Assembly: GCA_039545355.1 (NCBI GenBank)
Contig: BCJJ01000003.1
Span: forward strand, 1,633,092-1,697,091
Length of the DNA: 64,000 nt
DNA from: Trichosporon coremiiforme
Taxonomy: Eukaryota > Basidiomycota > Tremellomycetes > Trichosporonales > Trichosporonaceae
Direction: 5' to 3'
Part shown: in pieces, positions 33,176 through 43,781 of the stretch
How positions within the stretch are numbered: the stretch's first letter is position 1
Layout of the letters: each line of letters begins with the position of its first letter
Notes under the pieces: generated by a model
What the model was told of the DNA's origin: nothing
The model's database searches: none
What the model saw: the letters and a program-made list of their open reading frames with translations, nothing else
Made by a program: the position numbers and the translations under genes

Positions 33176-34341
33176 TCACCGACGGCCCGTTCCTCTACGG
33201 CGGCCACCCCCAAACAGTTGTCCGCCCATCTTGGGATTCAGACCGTGCTTCAACCCCATGTCTTCGGACTGAGGCGGATGCAATGCCCAGTGTTTGTCGG
33301 TAACCGAGGAAAGAGTGTTCAGCTGGCCAAGGAGTGTCGTGAGGTAGGAGGCAAGCTGGGTGTCGTTGTACTCGGTGCGCAGTTCATCGCAAAAGTCACC
33401 GCCGTCCATGACGGGGAGAGTAGCCACCAGTGCTGCACACTGGCGTAGAACATCGTGATCAACGGGGGCAGCTCCTTCCAAGTCAGTTAAAGTCGGCCCC
33501 AAGTCGGTACTCACCGGCCGCAACCGCGGTCACGTATTGCTGAATGACACGCACACGATCGTACAGCATGGCGATAGCGTTCCTCTGACGACTAGAGCTA
33601 GCAATTTCTGCGTAGTGGTGAGTAGCGTGTACGCCGTAGTCAACCTACGTCCCGTGGGGTCACTGTCGCTTGTGTTCTCGTTGGCAACGTCATCAACCGC
33701 AATGCGCTCCGCTTCTCCAGCTTCCACCCCAACTTCGAGCTCCACAAATTTGCCAGCCTTATCGATATCTGTGCCTTCTGTCAAAGCTGACTCAAACACG
33801 GAGAAAGGCAAATGCTTCGCATCCTCCGGAATGGCGGGATTAAACATGAGGAAGACGGAGGGCGACGCGTCTGACAGCTCGGAGATTTGCGCGTGCAAGG
33901 TAGAGTCTGCTGCGGTGGGGCTACTCCCGACGGTGTACCAGCCAACAACAGATTGGGTAGGGAAGACTTGTGAAACTGTCCGTCAGCACAGCCTGTGCCA
34001 GCGCATTTACATTGGTCTCGGCGGGTGCGGAAAAAGTTGTCGTCGATAGTGCCGTCGCTCGAGGGAAGCTCGAAAGAGTTTACAATCGACAAGTCCCGAC
34101 CACTCTGTGTACCAAGCAGCACACCCACAACTGGAACATTAGCTTTTCAACGAAGGGTACCCTCACGCTTGGAATTCTTTGCACCCGCATACTTAGCACG
34201 CGTAAAATGGTCGGAGATGTTCAGGATGGCGAGTGGATGGCTGTTGTGTCAATGGGGTCCGACAAGAGGGACACACAGGTTGATGTTCAGTCCAGAGGTA
34301 GCCCCTGAAGCGACCACGAGGCTGGACACGCCAGAGTCCAT
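33176..34341 (-). CDS. COP9 signalosome subunit 6 (CSN6), MPN-minus protein
   Basis: The start is the ATG at 34341 (MDSGVSSLVVASGATSGLNI). The MPN fold reads INLHPLAILNISDHFTRAK, then VVGVLLGTQSGRDLSIVNSF, with GWYTVG, and FLMFNPAIPEDAKHLPFSVF. This combination is diagnostic for CSN6 rather than Rpn8 or eIF3f. The JAMM zinc motif is absent, as expected. The C-terminus has AIAMLYDRVRVIQQYVTAV and the long helix region with EYNDTQLASYLTTLLGQLNT, and ends in a basic Gly/Arg tail at 33176. The subunit is part of the complex that deneddylates cullins. About five short introns occur; one appears to be only 30 nt (34131-34160), although a 54-nt alternative using an upstream donor is possible. The promoter is shared, over 194 bp, with the acyl-CoA-binding protein. 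Confidence 0.88.
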
Positions 34342-34535
34342 GTTGCTGCCGACGGAAACAGTCAAGAGGATAGTGAAGTGTCCGTTGCTAGGACAGACTC
34401 GCAACATCCAGGGTGATGACGACAGCTGGCGGTGGAGGCGGGGTACGGTATGCTCCCGTTGATAACGAACACATCCTGAGTAGTCGCTCACCTCCACATC
34501 GCCTGTCACGGACATTGATAGCATAATCTATCTCA

Positions 34536-35283
34536 ATGTCGGAAGAAGACTTTACAGATGCTTGCTCATGGATGTCCAGCTCATCCACTGCTGGGAGTCT
34601 ACCAAACGAAACCAAGCTTGAGGTAGGTCGCCAACGGGATGGTGCTAACAGAAGTTGTATGGCATCTTCAAGTACATCCAATCTGGCACGGGGCCTGCGG
34701 GGACGCGACCGGGTCTCTTCAGCTTCGAGGCCAGAGCCAAGTTTGATGCGTGGACTCGAGCTGCACAGGACCACTCTTCTAAAGAGGCAGCGAAGTCGCG
34801 CTACTTGATCATTGCGGAAAACGCGGGCTGGCAGAGGGGCGCTGCGCTGGATGTACCCGGTGATACGACGGAGTCGAGAACACAAGGAACTGGGCTGGGT
34901 GTAAGCGTCAGTGTGATGGCTCAGGAAGACCCAAGTGATCTGTGAGCAGTGTTCGCTCGAAGAGGTCTGATAACAGTGCCCAGAACCCCATCCATGAAGC
35001 GGCGGCCCGTGGCGATGTGGATGCACTGCGCATTCTGCTCATCGATCCCACACTGCTGAACGCCAAAGACGAGTTCGGATACACGCCGCTGCACGTTGCG
35101 ACGGACAGGCAAAGGAAACAGGCAGTGGAGTACTTGGTGTCCCAAGGGGCGGACAAGGCAGCCCGTGTGAGTGTATACGTGGTGTGCATGAGATGCTGAT
35201 GAAGGCAGGACCAAGACGGGCAGACGGCTCTCGAAATCGCAGAGATCCTCTCCAATGAAGAGATCGCTGCGTTGCTGCGATGA
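34536..35283 (+). CDS. Acyl-CoA-binding protein with C-terminal ankyrin repeats (ACBD6-like)
   Basis: Four exons are inferred. The start MSEEDFTDACSWMSSSSTAG is followed by the acyl-CoA-binding fold: NETKLELYGIFKYIQSG (joined across a 32-nt intron, 34623-34654), then TRPGLFSFEARAKFDAWTRA and SKEAAKSRYLIIAE. After a linker come ankyrin repeats: NPIHEAAARGDVDALRILL, FGYTPLHVATDRQRKQAVEY, and a last repeat DQDGQTALEIAEILSNEEIA, ending at 35283. This order matches ACBD6, which binds long-chain acyl-CoA and supports protein N-myristoylation in animals; that role here is inferred. The linker-to-ankyrin junction needs a 35-nt intron (GTGAGC...AACAG). Convergent with OXR1, 100 bp apart. Confidence 0.87.
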
Positions 35284-35383
35284 CAGCTTGACGCTATGAG
35301 ACTACCTTTGCCGCACAACAGGGATAAAGCTTTGCATAAGTACAACAGTCACTGCGCAAGGGCACGCGTGGGTCTGGATCACG

Positions 35384-36959
35384 CTATGACGTTGCCCAGA
35401 CTTCTAGTCCCAAACAGTCGAAAGACTGAGCCTTCTCTGTCAGATCCGAGCCTCCGCATAGCACCTCGTTCTGGAATGCAGGCGAAGTTGCGGAGGAGTT
35501 GCGGCTAAATGTAGAGTCCAGGAGCAGTCCGTAGGAGGTTCCCCTGGACGAGTCAGCTAGAGTATTCATCGACACTTACCCTCCTCCGAAAGAGATGAAG
35601 TTGCTCTCACAAAGGGCAATGTATTGATTCCGGCCTGTCCATCGAAAAACACGAGGCTTAGCCTCTCCGTGAACAAACTTGAACATGAACCTCGTTGGTT
35701 AGCTATGCACATGGCAGAACTCACGATTCCCCGCTTCCGTAGTATGTCCCTTCGCGTTTGAGAATTGGCTCATTGAGAAATACACCGAAGACATGCCCAT
35801 CTGTATCCTTCACAGCCAGCAGATTCCCTGCTGTCCGATGAGTTCGAGCATAAACCTCGACCAGTCTGTACAGAGTAGAAAGCGAAGCACCGTGTTGGTC
35901 CAGAGAAACTACCCATCAGTTACAGGATGCAGGACACACTCACATAATAAACGCCACGAGTCTGACAACCGTTGGCGAGCAGGCAAGAGGGGACGTAGCT
36001 GTGAGATGGAATCAGCACGGGTTCGCTGATGCTGAAGGTCCAATACTCACTGCCTGCGCCTGCTGAATTGTGAGCACCGGCTCTGTTGTGTCGCGCCGCC
36101 CTTCTAGCCTGGTTGTCGCCCACTCATCCTCCTCGTCTGTCTTGTGCGATGTGTCAGATACCGGTCGGAATCCTGGAGCTCCGGAGGGGGCGACGTAGTT
36201 TCGTCCAGCGATTTGATCAACGGAAGCGAAGGGAGAGCTGTGATTCACATCAATGGGCACAGCAGTCTTGCTCGGAGGTTCTGGCTCTGATCGTAGTGGA
36301 TTGAGCACCGATCGTTTCCACCGCGAAGCGACTTTGGTTGTGGCCAGCGCGTCTAACAAGGAGTGTTGACTATGAGGGTGGCCGTTGTTTGAATGGGTAG
36401 CCGACTTGTTCCGGTTGAAATCGTCATTGGACAGGCGGCGGAGGCGACGGAATTGAGTCGCCGCTTCGTCCATAGAAGATGGTGCATGGAACAAGATCTC
36501 AGAACCGCTCTCTGATACGCGAGGTGGGGAAGACGGGCCAGGAAATGGCGAAGACATCAGGAATCTTGATCTCGAAGGCGACGAATCTAGGGATGATTTC
36601 GATGTGCGGTGCGACAGATTTCTAGAATCTGAAGGAGGGACCATATTGATGGTGGTAGACTCTGGCTCCTCTGTGAGCAAGTCTTGGCCAAAGCCTAGCG
36701 CCGGGGGCCGAGATGTGGACGGTCCGGATCGCGTAGTCGTCGCTGTATTTACATCTTCGAAAGATCCCAACAAACCAGTGTCCGCAAGGTGTAAACCGTG
36801 AGTTGGGCTGTTAGCCGGAGGGTCGAAGAAGAGATCACCAGTCTTTGAAACCGGTGCAGAGTGGAAGTCGCCAAAATCTGAGGAGGACGAGTGGTGGTGC
36901 CCCTGTGAGCTCTTCGCAGTCGGGCTCTCAGAGGGATCGTATTGTTGCTGAGCTGGCAT
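35384..36959 (-). CDS. OXR1: Oxidation resistance protein Oxr1, TLDc domain
   Basis: The N-terminal 310 residues are disordered and Ser-rich, with SSDFGDFHSAPVSK and repeated FG/FF motifs. The C-terminal TLDc domain is spread over several exons: LRPLLPARQRLSDSWRLLYS, LDQHGASLSTLYRLVEVY, then NLLAVKDTDGHVFGVFLNEP, TYYGSGESFLFKF, and the end YGLLLDS...VWATS. In yeast and animals Oxr1/TLDc proteins protect against oxidative stress and bind and disassemble V-ATPase. The start is placed at the ATG at 36959. An upstream exon starting at 37182 (MKRFMVDETERDQIF...) could splice in frame to codon -2 through a GTAAGG donor; this would add about 45 residues and is uncertain. Downstream neighbour of BST1 on the same strand. 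Confidence 0.86.
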
Positions 36960-37207
36960 TGTCACTGCTCCGGTGAAAGCATGTTATTTGCAAGGGAATT
37001 TTACGCCTATCGGTCAGCGAGATGTCTGAAAAAGCCTTACTTGTTTTGTCGTTGTTCTGTCTGCGGTGGTTATGAGTGATCGAGGTTGCGATGTTGGCCA
37101 CGATGAACACCGACGTCATGTTCAGTCCACCGTGCCGGAAGATCTGGTCCCGCTCCGTTTCGTCCACCATGAACCTCTTCATCGGTACAAAATTAGTCTA
37201 TGCTGAT

Positions 37208-40183
37208 CTACAGTTGATCGCAGCGGAAGCGGGCGATTCCTCCTAGGAGGACAAACACCACCAGGAATAGTGCGCTGGACGCCAGAGGCAGTAGAAACGG
37301 TCGGCGTGGTCCAAAAATAAACGCGATGCCAGCGAGGAACAGCGACGCAAGCTGTGTGACTCTACTCATCCTTGGCGTTAATGCAATAGCGTGCGCATCG
37401 CTTACCTGGAAGTCTTGCCGAATGAGACCGCCTCGCGAGTCGACTGCTCGACAAGGAGAAGAAGAGGGATGAGGGGGAGTATAGCGTGATCTTCGTCAAA
37501 CGGATGTCCTATCTCTGCCCAAACATTCCTTCCCCAGACGGCTAAACTCAAGCCGTGAAACGGCAACAGTAATGTCATCAACAGTAAGCTGGAGAAGAGT
37601 ATCCGGTGTTTCGCAGTCTGAAGCATGTTAAATTCCTCTTTCGTCGCTGCACTCACCTGGTCCCAACCGGCAGATCGACAAACGGACACGAATAGTATCA
37701 GGTAAAGGGCCACGAATGCTATTCCCAGGGGGACGACGAATTTCACCAGCGTGAGCAACAGCGTCCCGAACACTATGCGAGTTTTCAGAGCAACCGTATT
37801 CTCGGAGGAAGACCTGAGCGCAGATGAGTTGGTGTTTTTGGATGGCTTACTCACGATGGCGTGGCCGAGCTCCCAAGCACCTTTGTGCCAAGGCGGACTG
37901 CAATTGAAAGCCAGCCCGCCACGGCAATCGTCAGCCCGAGAGAGACAATGGCCAGGCCCATGACAGCTGGAACCAAGTACCAGTGTGCGGCTCCTATTAG
38001 CAGGTGGGACGCCGTCGACGGAAACAGGTGTTGCAGCACCATTGTAAGCATTGACACGATCAAGACTAGCGATAAGCCCCGCGGTAAATCAGATGCGAGA
38101 ACGCCTGACACGCTCGGCACGACATCTGGGAGGGGTGAGCGCGTACTCGAGCGTCTCTCTCACCTGAGGCACGAAAAGCCGTCAGCTGACGATATAGAAC
38201 TGCTGCAGACCACCCGATTGCCCAGACAATGGTAGCGATGCGAAGTCTGAGCGTGATCTTTGCAAGCGTGGCCCAGACATCGAAGTCTAGACGGAGCTGG
38301 TCGACGACACAGCCAGGTTGCTGATACACATCAACGTTCAGGCCGTAGGAAAACTGATGTTCACCCTGGAAGGGGGCTCCCGAAATGTGTGAATGGAGGA
38401 TTACAGAGTCCTTCGTTCCCACGTAGAAGCGAGACTCTTCGATGCTAGCTTGTAGAGAGTGACCTTGGAAGTGCGTGATGGGCGGGCGACCTGTTCCGTT
38501 AGCGCGATCGGTACAGAAAACTCACCCGTGCATAAGGGAGTGATGAGCCGCCAACGCCAAGCAAACAACGAGGACATCAACACCGACGGGAAGTGGAAGC
38601 TCAACAGGGTAGCTGCGGGGAATTCGGACGTCCCTGTGGTGAGCAAAAGATGCACGCCTGAAGCCTTACGACTTATCCATCTTCCCGGCCTATCTTGGAT
38701 GTGTAGGTGTGCACCTGCAGCCAAGACGTCAAATTCCTCGTCGCTGCCTATCTCGATGATGCTGTCTCTATCGTGGAGTTTAACGCTGATTGCAAGGGCC
38801 GACTCCTTGTGCCGGATACCCTCCCCAGGCAGGGGGAAGGGAAGCCGGAAATCGTCAGGGTAGGGGATAATCTGGACTGGGGCTGCTATCTGCTCGCAGT
38901 CGGCAGATGTATCGCAAGAGACCAGGGACAACGGTGGCTCGGCCACTTGCGTCGGTGTTGGATCTCGGAAGCGGATGATGTACGTCATGTTCTCGTAGAC
39001 GGGTGGGGACAGTCTCGTCGCCACCCTTTCTCGGCGTTCGGTAGAATTGAGGGTCGACGCTCCCTGGAGCCACCTCTTGGCTGCTGAGAGCTTTTCCTCT
39101 CGCGATGAGACGGCGTTCATGTCCAGGAGGATCCTAGCAACCTTCCATCGAATCTGATCACACCAAACGATCGCTTGATGCTCCACATTCGTCCACGTTG
39201 TAGGCATACCGCTGGAAAAGGCCGTGAAACCGTCACCCGGCCTCACAAAGTCTGGTAAAGAACAGGAGTCTGATACAATTTGCGTATCAGCGACACCTCC
39301 GCAAATGGATATCAGGAGTGGGTCGACAGTCGCCGGTGTGTTCATTTTCGTGTACAGCCTCTCCATGCCAAACTCCAAGTTCGCTGGTGGTAACTGATGA
39401 GGAGTCGCAATGGTTACTATGGCATCGACTGGCAACTCGGAGGCCAGACGGATAGCCAAGCGCGCAACCACACCACCCATGGAGTGTCCTAAGAGGGTGA
39501 CAGACTGAGGCCGCTGGTGCGAAGGGAGATGCCGGTACTCTCCCAAGACCCTTGGAACAACCGACACCAAGTATCTTGCCTGGTCCTGAAGAGTTGGCGC
39601 ATGGATAGCAGTGAAATCTTCGTTGTAGTGTACTCATGTAAGTGATGGAGCTGCTGATAGCGCACGTACCCGTCCAGATATCTACGGGGAGCGACCAATG
39701 CGGCTTCTCATAGTTGGTGCTCCGCTCGTCGCCGTAAAATTGCCTCGCCAACGAGGAGGCAATGGATCTCGCTTGCTTGTAGTCACCAGCATGACCAGGA
39801 AGGAAGACGACAGGGGACCCTGTTGGCTGCGGTCAGCGAAGACTTGAAGACCTTCATACTGAGTCAGCGTCCCACCCTCCTTCGCGATAGAGGAAGGTGT
39901 CGTATCTTGAGCCCGGGATTGGAGGCTCCAAACGATGATAAACGGGAAGCATGCGAGGAAGCTGACACCCCCAGGTTCCTGATCGGGCTTGGTCTTTTGT
40001 GAACGCGAAATACACTGCACAACACAGGAGGGACCAGCCGACGAGGAACAGGAGTGTAACCGAGTGATGGCGTAACAAGTTCAACCCGCGACGGATGGAC
40101 GTTGACCGGGGCTGATGGGCCCATTTTTCCTCGTCGCGACGCCCATTTCCTGTCGAAGGAAGTGGTCGTCGCTCAGTGGTCAT
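37208..40183 (-). CDS. BST1: GPI inositol-deacylase (Bst1/PGAP1)
   Basis: The start MTTERRPLPSTGNGRRDEEK leads to a first membrane span (SVTLLFLVGWSLLCCAVYFA) and the family stretch WGCQLPRMLPVYHRL with LYREGG. After an intron comes SPVVFLPGHAGDYKQARSIA, the PGAP1 lipase start. The nucleophile elbow is VTLLGHSMGGVVARLAIRLA, and ISICGGVADTQIVSDSC and VEHQAIVWCDQIRWKVAR fit the catalytic domain. The C-terminal third is strongly hydrophobic with about eight predicted membrane helices, ending in a short exon with FLLPLASSALFLVVFVLLGG to a stop at 37208. Bst1 removes the inositol acyl chain from GPI anchors in the ER, which is required for export of GPI proteins. It diverges from TLG1. Confidence 0.92.
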
Positions 40184-40605
40184 AGTGGCCCAGTGGAGGA
40201 CAGTAGATTGCAGTAGAGATGATTGTTGTCATGGACAAGCTGGGTCAATGTTTAGGTTTGGACCTCCACCTTGTTTCAGCTCGTCTGGTCCCGGCATCTC
40301 ACCGGCCACCCGTTGACGATCTTTCAGTGCAATTCGATGACGATGGACTCATTTATCTCTGCGTTTGACCATTTGACCGGGAAGGAATTACTGGAGGCGC
40401 ACTCTGGCATACTGCGTTCGGCCCCATTGCAACACAGCAGTGCCAACTGCGCTAACGTGTGGTCAAAGCCCAGCTCTGAAGGGCAATCTTACGTAAGTCG
40501 CGATCGTGCGTCATGCATGCGCTTATCTGCTGGCGACCACGATTCGCAGTGCTTCGTGCTTGCTTCATTCCACGTCTCTGAGTGCGGCTCAGGCATACGC
40601 CTATC
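40184..40605. promoter_or_regulatory. Divergent promoter of BST1 and TLG1
   Basis: A 422-bp gap between opposite starts. One open frame from 40271 continues into the TLG1 region, but its translation is unrelated to the syntaxin frame. No specific site recognised. Confidence 0.35.
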
Positions 40606-41479
40606 ATGTCCCGGGACCCATATACGGATGCTAAGAGGTATGTTGTTCTCGCAGCTAGATTCACTGATACAGCAGTGAAGTGGAGGCGAACATTGGCAAC
40701 CTGAATGCCCTCCTTGATTCTTACGGGCGTATAAAGTCGACAGCACCAGGATCAACCAGCCTGTCGGAAACAGTCGAGGAGCTTCAGACAACCCTAGGTC
40801 TACTCGAAACCGATTTAGAAGACTTGGAAGAGTGTGTCAGAGTCGTAGAGGACCATGGAGATCGGTGGGGATTGGGCTCGGCTGAAGTTCGCGAACGGCG
40901 GACCTTCGTGGATCGTGTATCCCGAAACGTTCAGGTGGGCAGCTACTCGGGATCACGACTGACCATGTTAGCGACTTCGTTCTCAAGTACAGGCTGCGGT
41001 TTCCAGAAGAGGGGCCAGTCGGTACGAAGACATCGAAGCTCAAGAACACCCTGATGAAGTGGAAAGATGGGAGCGAGAAGAGCAACAAGTGGGGCGCGAG
41101 GACCAGACTGTGGTAGCTAACCGCAGATGCTCATGCGACAGCAGGATAGCACCCTTGGCGTCATCTCGGGCACACTCAACACTCTTGCATCACAGGCAGG
41201 TCTCATCGGACAAGAAGTCAACGAGCACAACGTGTCAGCACTTTGCGCTGTGGACCAACTGACAGTTTCCAGAATGATTGAAGATCTGTCTTCGCATGTG
41301 GACAACACGCAGTCTCGACTTTCCAAAGTCACACGAACACTGAATGACTTCATCCGCAAGAATGAAGGTGAAGAATTGCCACGACAACCGTGCTGACCCC
41401 AGATTCCCGCAGTTCATGGTGCATTGCCATCCTCATCGTGATTCTCATCATCCTACTCATCTTGGTTGTTCTGGTCTGA
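40606..41479 (+). CDS. TLG1: t-SNARE of the trans-Golgi/endosome, Tlg1/syntaxin-6 family
   Basis: The start MSRDPYTDAK splices after AAGAG to TGAAGTGGAG, giving the syntaxin-6 N-terminus KSEVEANIGNLNALLDSYGR. The N-terminal three-helix bundle continues with TVEELQTTLGLLETDLEDLE and REFVDRV-like sequence (RRTFVDRVSRNVQ). After two short introns comes the Qc-SNARE motif, beginning MLMRQQDSTLGVISGTLNTL, with the zero-layer Gln in GQEVNEHN and the end VTRTLNDFIRKNE. A hydrophobic C-terminal anchor (CIAILIVILIILLILVVLV) stops at 41479. An intron inside the motif (after NEHN) must be removed to join MIEDLSSHVDNTQSRLSK. Tlg1 recycles endosomal membrane to the trans-Golgi. Its stop is only 31 bp from the BMT2 stop. 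Confidence 0.92.
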
Positions 41480-41510
41480 GAGATATAACATGTATTACTG
41501 TACAACATTG

Positions 41511-42441
41511 TTAAGACACTTTGGGAACGATAATACTGAAGTTGTTGCGTCCAGGGCCATCGTTGACCAGTCGCTTCGTGGCCCAAGGCTGGAGGGCTTC
41601 TGGTGGTGCGGCCGGAACCCACTGAAACAGCCAGTACGCTACTTTCCCCCCTTCCTTCCACTGTTGCTTCACCAGCTGAAAGCCGAGTGCCGTCACTAGC
41701 TCACTGAAACTCGTCGCAGTCATGTATCGCGAATTGGTCACGCATGGCAGTGGGAGGACGACGAAAAGGAGCGAAGACGGAATCGGCTTCAGGTGCTCCC
41801 GACAAAGCTGTAGCATTCGGCCTGGTTCATCAGCATACGCGGTCGAGTTGCCTTACCTCTGTCCCGGACGTCCGGAACAAAATTGATAACCAGACTGCAG
41901 CTGATAACGTCGAACTTGTCGTCCTCACTCTTGGGAAGTGGTCGCAGCAAGAAGTCTTGCTCCTGGATCTGTGGGTGGTTGGATCGCAAGTCGATGGGAC
42001 TGTTCACGATCCACTTGGAGCAGCCAGCGTAGTTGTCAGGCTTCAAGGCTCCAATCTCGAGCATCCTGGTCGCGTCAGTACGGACATGTAACAACCTCAC
42101 TTGACCGACGGAGCACTCGGGGCTCGCAACTCTTTCAGCCATTTGATGAGTACCTTGGAGGAATCACCGCCGCGCTGAGATGATTGACCGAGGGTGCTTG
42201 CGTGCTGGTATGCCTCAAGTCCACCGAGAGCGTTGATCTCACAGTTGACGTTCTCAAGCTCTTTCCTTAACGAGGTGGAGGTTGGGGCAAGCTGATCGTT
42301 ACCCAGCTTCCTCTCGAGTGTACTCTTTCGCTTCAGCAGAGTATGGAACCTTGAGATAGTGGCTTGCGTAGCTCTATGGGACAAGGTCGGGGCAGCGCTG
42401 GAGACCAGCGGTTGTTTGCGTGTTCGCTTCGCTCTCGGCAT
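41511..42441 (-). CDS. BMT2: 25S rRNA adenine-N(1) methyltransferase Bmt2
   Basis: The start MPRAKRTRKQPLVSSAAPTL opens a basic helical N-terminus with SRFHTLLKRKSTLERKL. The methyltransferase region reads RMLEIGALKPDN, then IDLRSNHPQIQEQDFLLRPL, PKSEDDKFDVISCSLVINFV, PDVRDRG, then MLQLCREHLKPI. It closes with the family-specific NSRYMTATSFSELVTALGFQ and ends in VPKVS at 41511. The LEIGAL, QDF and SLVINFVP blocks identify the Bmt2 family of nucleolar SAM-dependent enzymes that make an m1A in helix 65 of the large-subunit rRNA in yeast. Two short introns are needed. It is head to head with QCR6 across 442 bp and tail to tail with TLG1. Confidence 0.9.
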
Positions 42442-42883
42442 GTTAAAGATGGACGATGGTAAAATCCTGCATTCACCCTGGAGAACCAAACAAGCCCCTA
42501 GATGGGCCGTTGCCTTTGGCACCAACCGCGCTCATGTCACCCACATTGACAACAGCCTCGCGCAACCACGAGGCCGGAATGTTGCAGGTGAGAGGAGTGC
42601 TTGTTATGCCCACATGCATGTAGCGCTTCTCGAAGTGAGCAGCACAAGGACCGATTCGGCATAAATGTAGTGGAGGTGTCATAGCAAGGATGCGTAAGTA
42701 GAGTGCCACGCGCCGGCGTTATCCCTCCTCGCCAGCACCCGGAAGCTCTCGGAGGGACTGTGGATCCTCCGCCTAAGCGGCTGGGTAGCCAATGCCAGCC
42801 CAGGTGATGCACCTTTGAAAGTGCTTCAACGAGACCACTTGCATCTACAACCCGTTCACCTCACCACGCCGAAACCTCTCACG
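42442..42883. promoter_or_regulatory. Divergent promoter of BMT2 and QCR6
   Basis: A 442-bp gap between a ribosome-biogenesis gene and a respiratory-chain gene. No coding signal and no strong consensus site were found. Confidence 0.35.
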
Positions 42884-43086
42884 ATGGCCGCCAACGAGGA
42901 GCAGTCAACATCCCTTTTCTCGACCCTGTCGTCATTCTTCCTTCCGACGTGAGTCGACATCTCGGCTATCCGCATCATCGAACGCCCATGGACTGACACC
43001 GCAGCGCCTACGCCGAGGAGGAGGAGCAGAAGGAGGAGGCTACTGAGGACGCCCCCGCCGAGGAGCCCGAGCAGGAGTCGGCCGAG

Positions 43087-43122
<36 letters not shown>

Positions 43123-43502
43123 GACCCTGAGGACGTGAGTTGCAAGGCATCGATTGCTGGTTATGCAGACTACTGACATCCCTCCAGCAGGCTCCCCCTA
43201 TCCGTGAGAAGTGCGAGCAGACCGAGTGCCAGGCTGCCGCGAAGCACTTCCAGGCTTGCCAGCAGAAGGTATGTCACAGAAGAGCGACAAGGTACTGATA
43301 TCAACAGGTTGAGGCTGGCCAGGGCTGGGAGGGCGAGGACTGCGTCGAGGAGGTGAGGTCCTGCACGTAGCTATGCTGACAAGCCTCAGATGTTCCACAT
43401 GATGCACTGCGTCGACGTAAGTGGACCGCTGACAGCAGCTTGAGGAAGTACTAACACGCATAGGCCTGCGCTGCTCCCAAGCTCTTTGCCGAGCTCCGCT
43501 AA
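42884..43502 (+). CDS. QCR6: Ubiquinol-cytochrome c reductase hinge protein Qcr6
   Basis: Six small exons encode about 128 residues. The start MAANEEQSTSLFSTLSSFFL is followed by a highly acidic segment (AEEEEQKEEATED..., then alternating Glu-Asp). The conserved hinge domain is IREKCEQTECQAAAKHFQAC, then GEDCVEE, MFHMMHCVDACAAPKLFAEL. Four or more Cys occur in the CX(n)C arrangement that forms disulfides in the intermembrane space. The protein is the acidic hinge subunit that assists cytochrome c docking at complex III. The introns (GTGAGT, GTATGT, GTGAGG and GTAAGT donors) each split conserved motifs, so their joins are secure. High density of introns in a tiny gene is typical of this lineage. 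Confidence 0.93.
43087..43116. repeat. (GAGGAC)5 hexanucleotide repeat in QCR6
   Basis: Five perfect GAGGAC units encode alternating Glu-Asp in the acidic arm of the hinge protein. The unit preserves the frame, so length variation would alter only the charge of the arm. Confidence 0.85.
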
Positions 43503-43703
43503 TCGTGTCATTTAGAATAACCAGAGTAACGGTACTCTCCGTATACCGCCTGGATAGATACATGGCGGTTAAAAACAGATGCAGCAATCAATTATATTCC
43601 ATGAGAGGGCTGTGAACGCGGACGGGACTCGGAGAACTCGCAGAGCTCAGTAGATGAGACAACAGCTGGTTGACTGGAAAGCCAGCCGTCCTCACAGGCA
43701 CAT

Positions 43704-43713
43704 GTCACGTGAC
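43704..43713. promoter_or_regulatory. GTCACGTGAC palindrome upstream of IPI3
   Basis: A perfect 10-bp palindrome with the CACGTG core lies about 70 bp upstream of the IPI3 start codon. CACGTG is the recognition core of Cbf1/Pho4-like bHLH factors in fungi. The full symmetry and position near the start make it the best regulatory candidate in the window, but binding is inferred. Confidence 0.45.
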
Positions 43714-43781
43714 TTCTATAAATGTTGACGGCTTTTGGTGTCAGAATGTTGTATCTCCAGATCTCCCTTGCACAAGCTATC

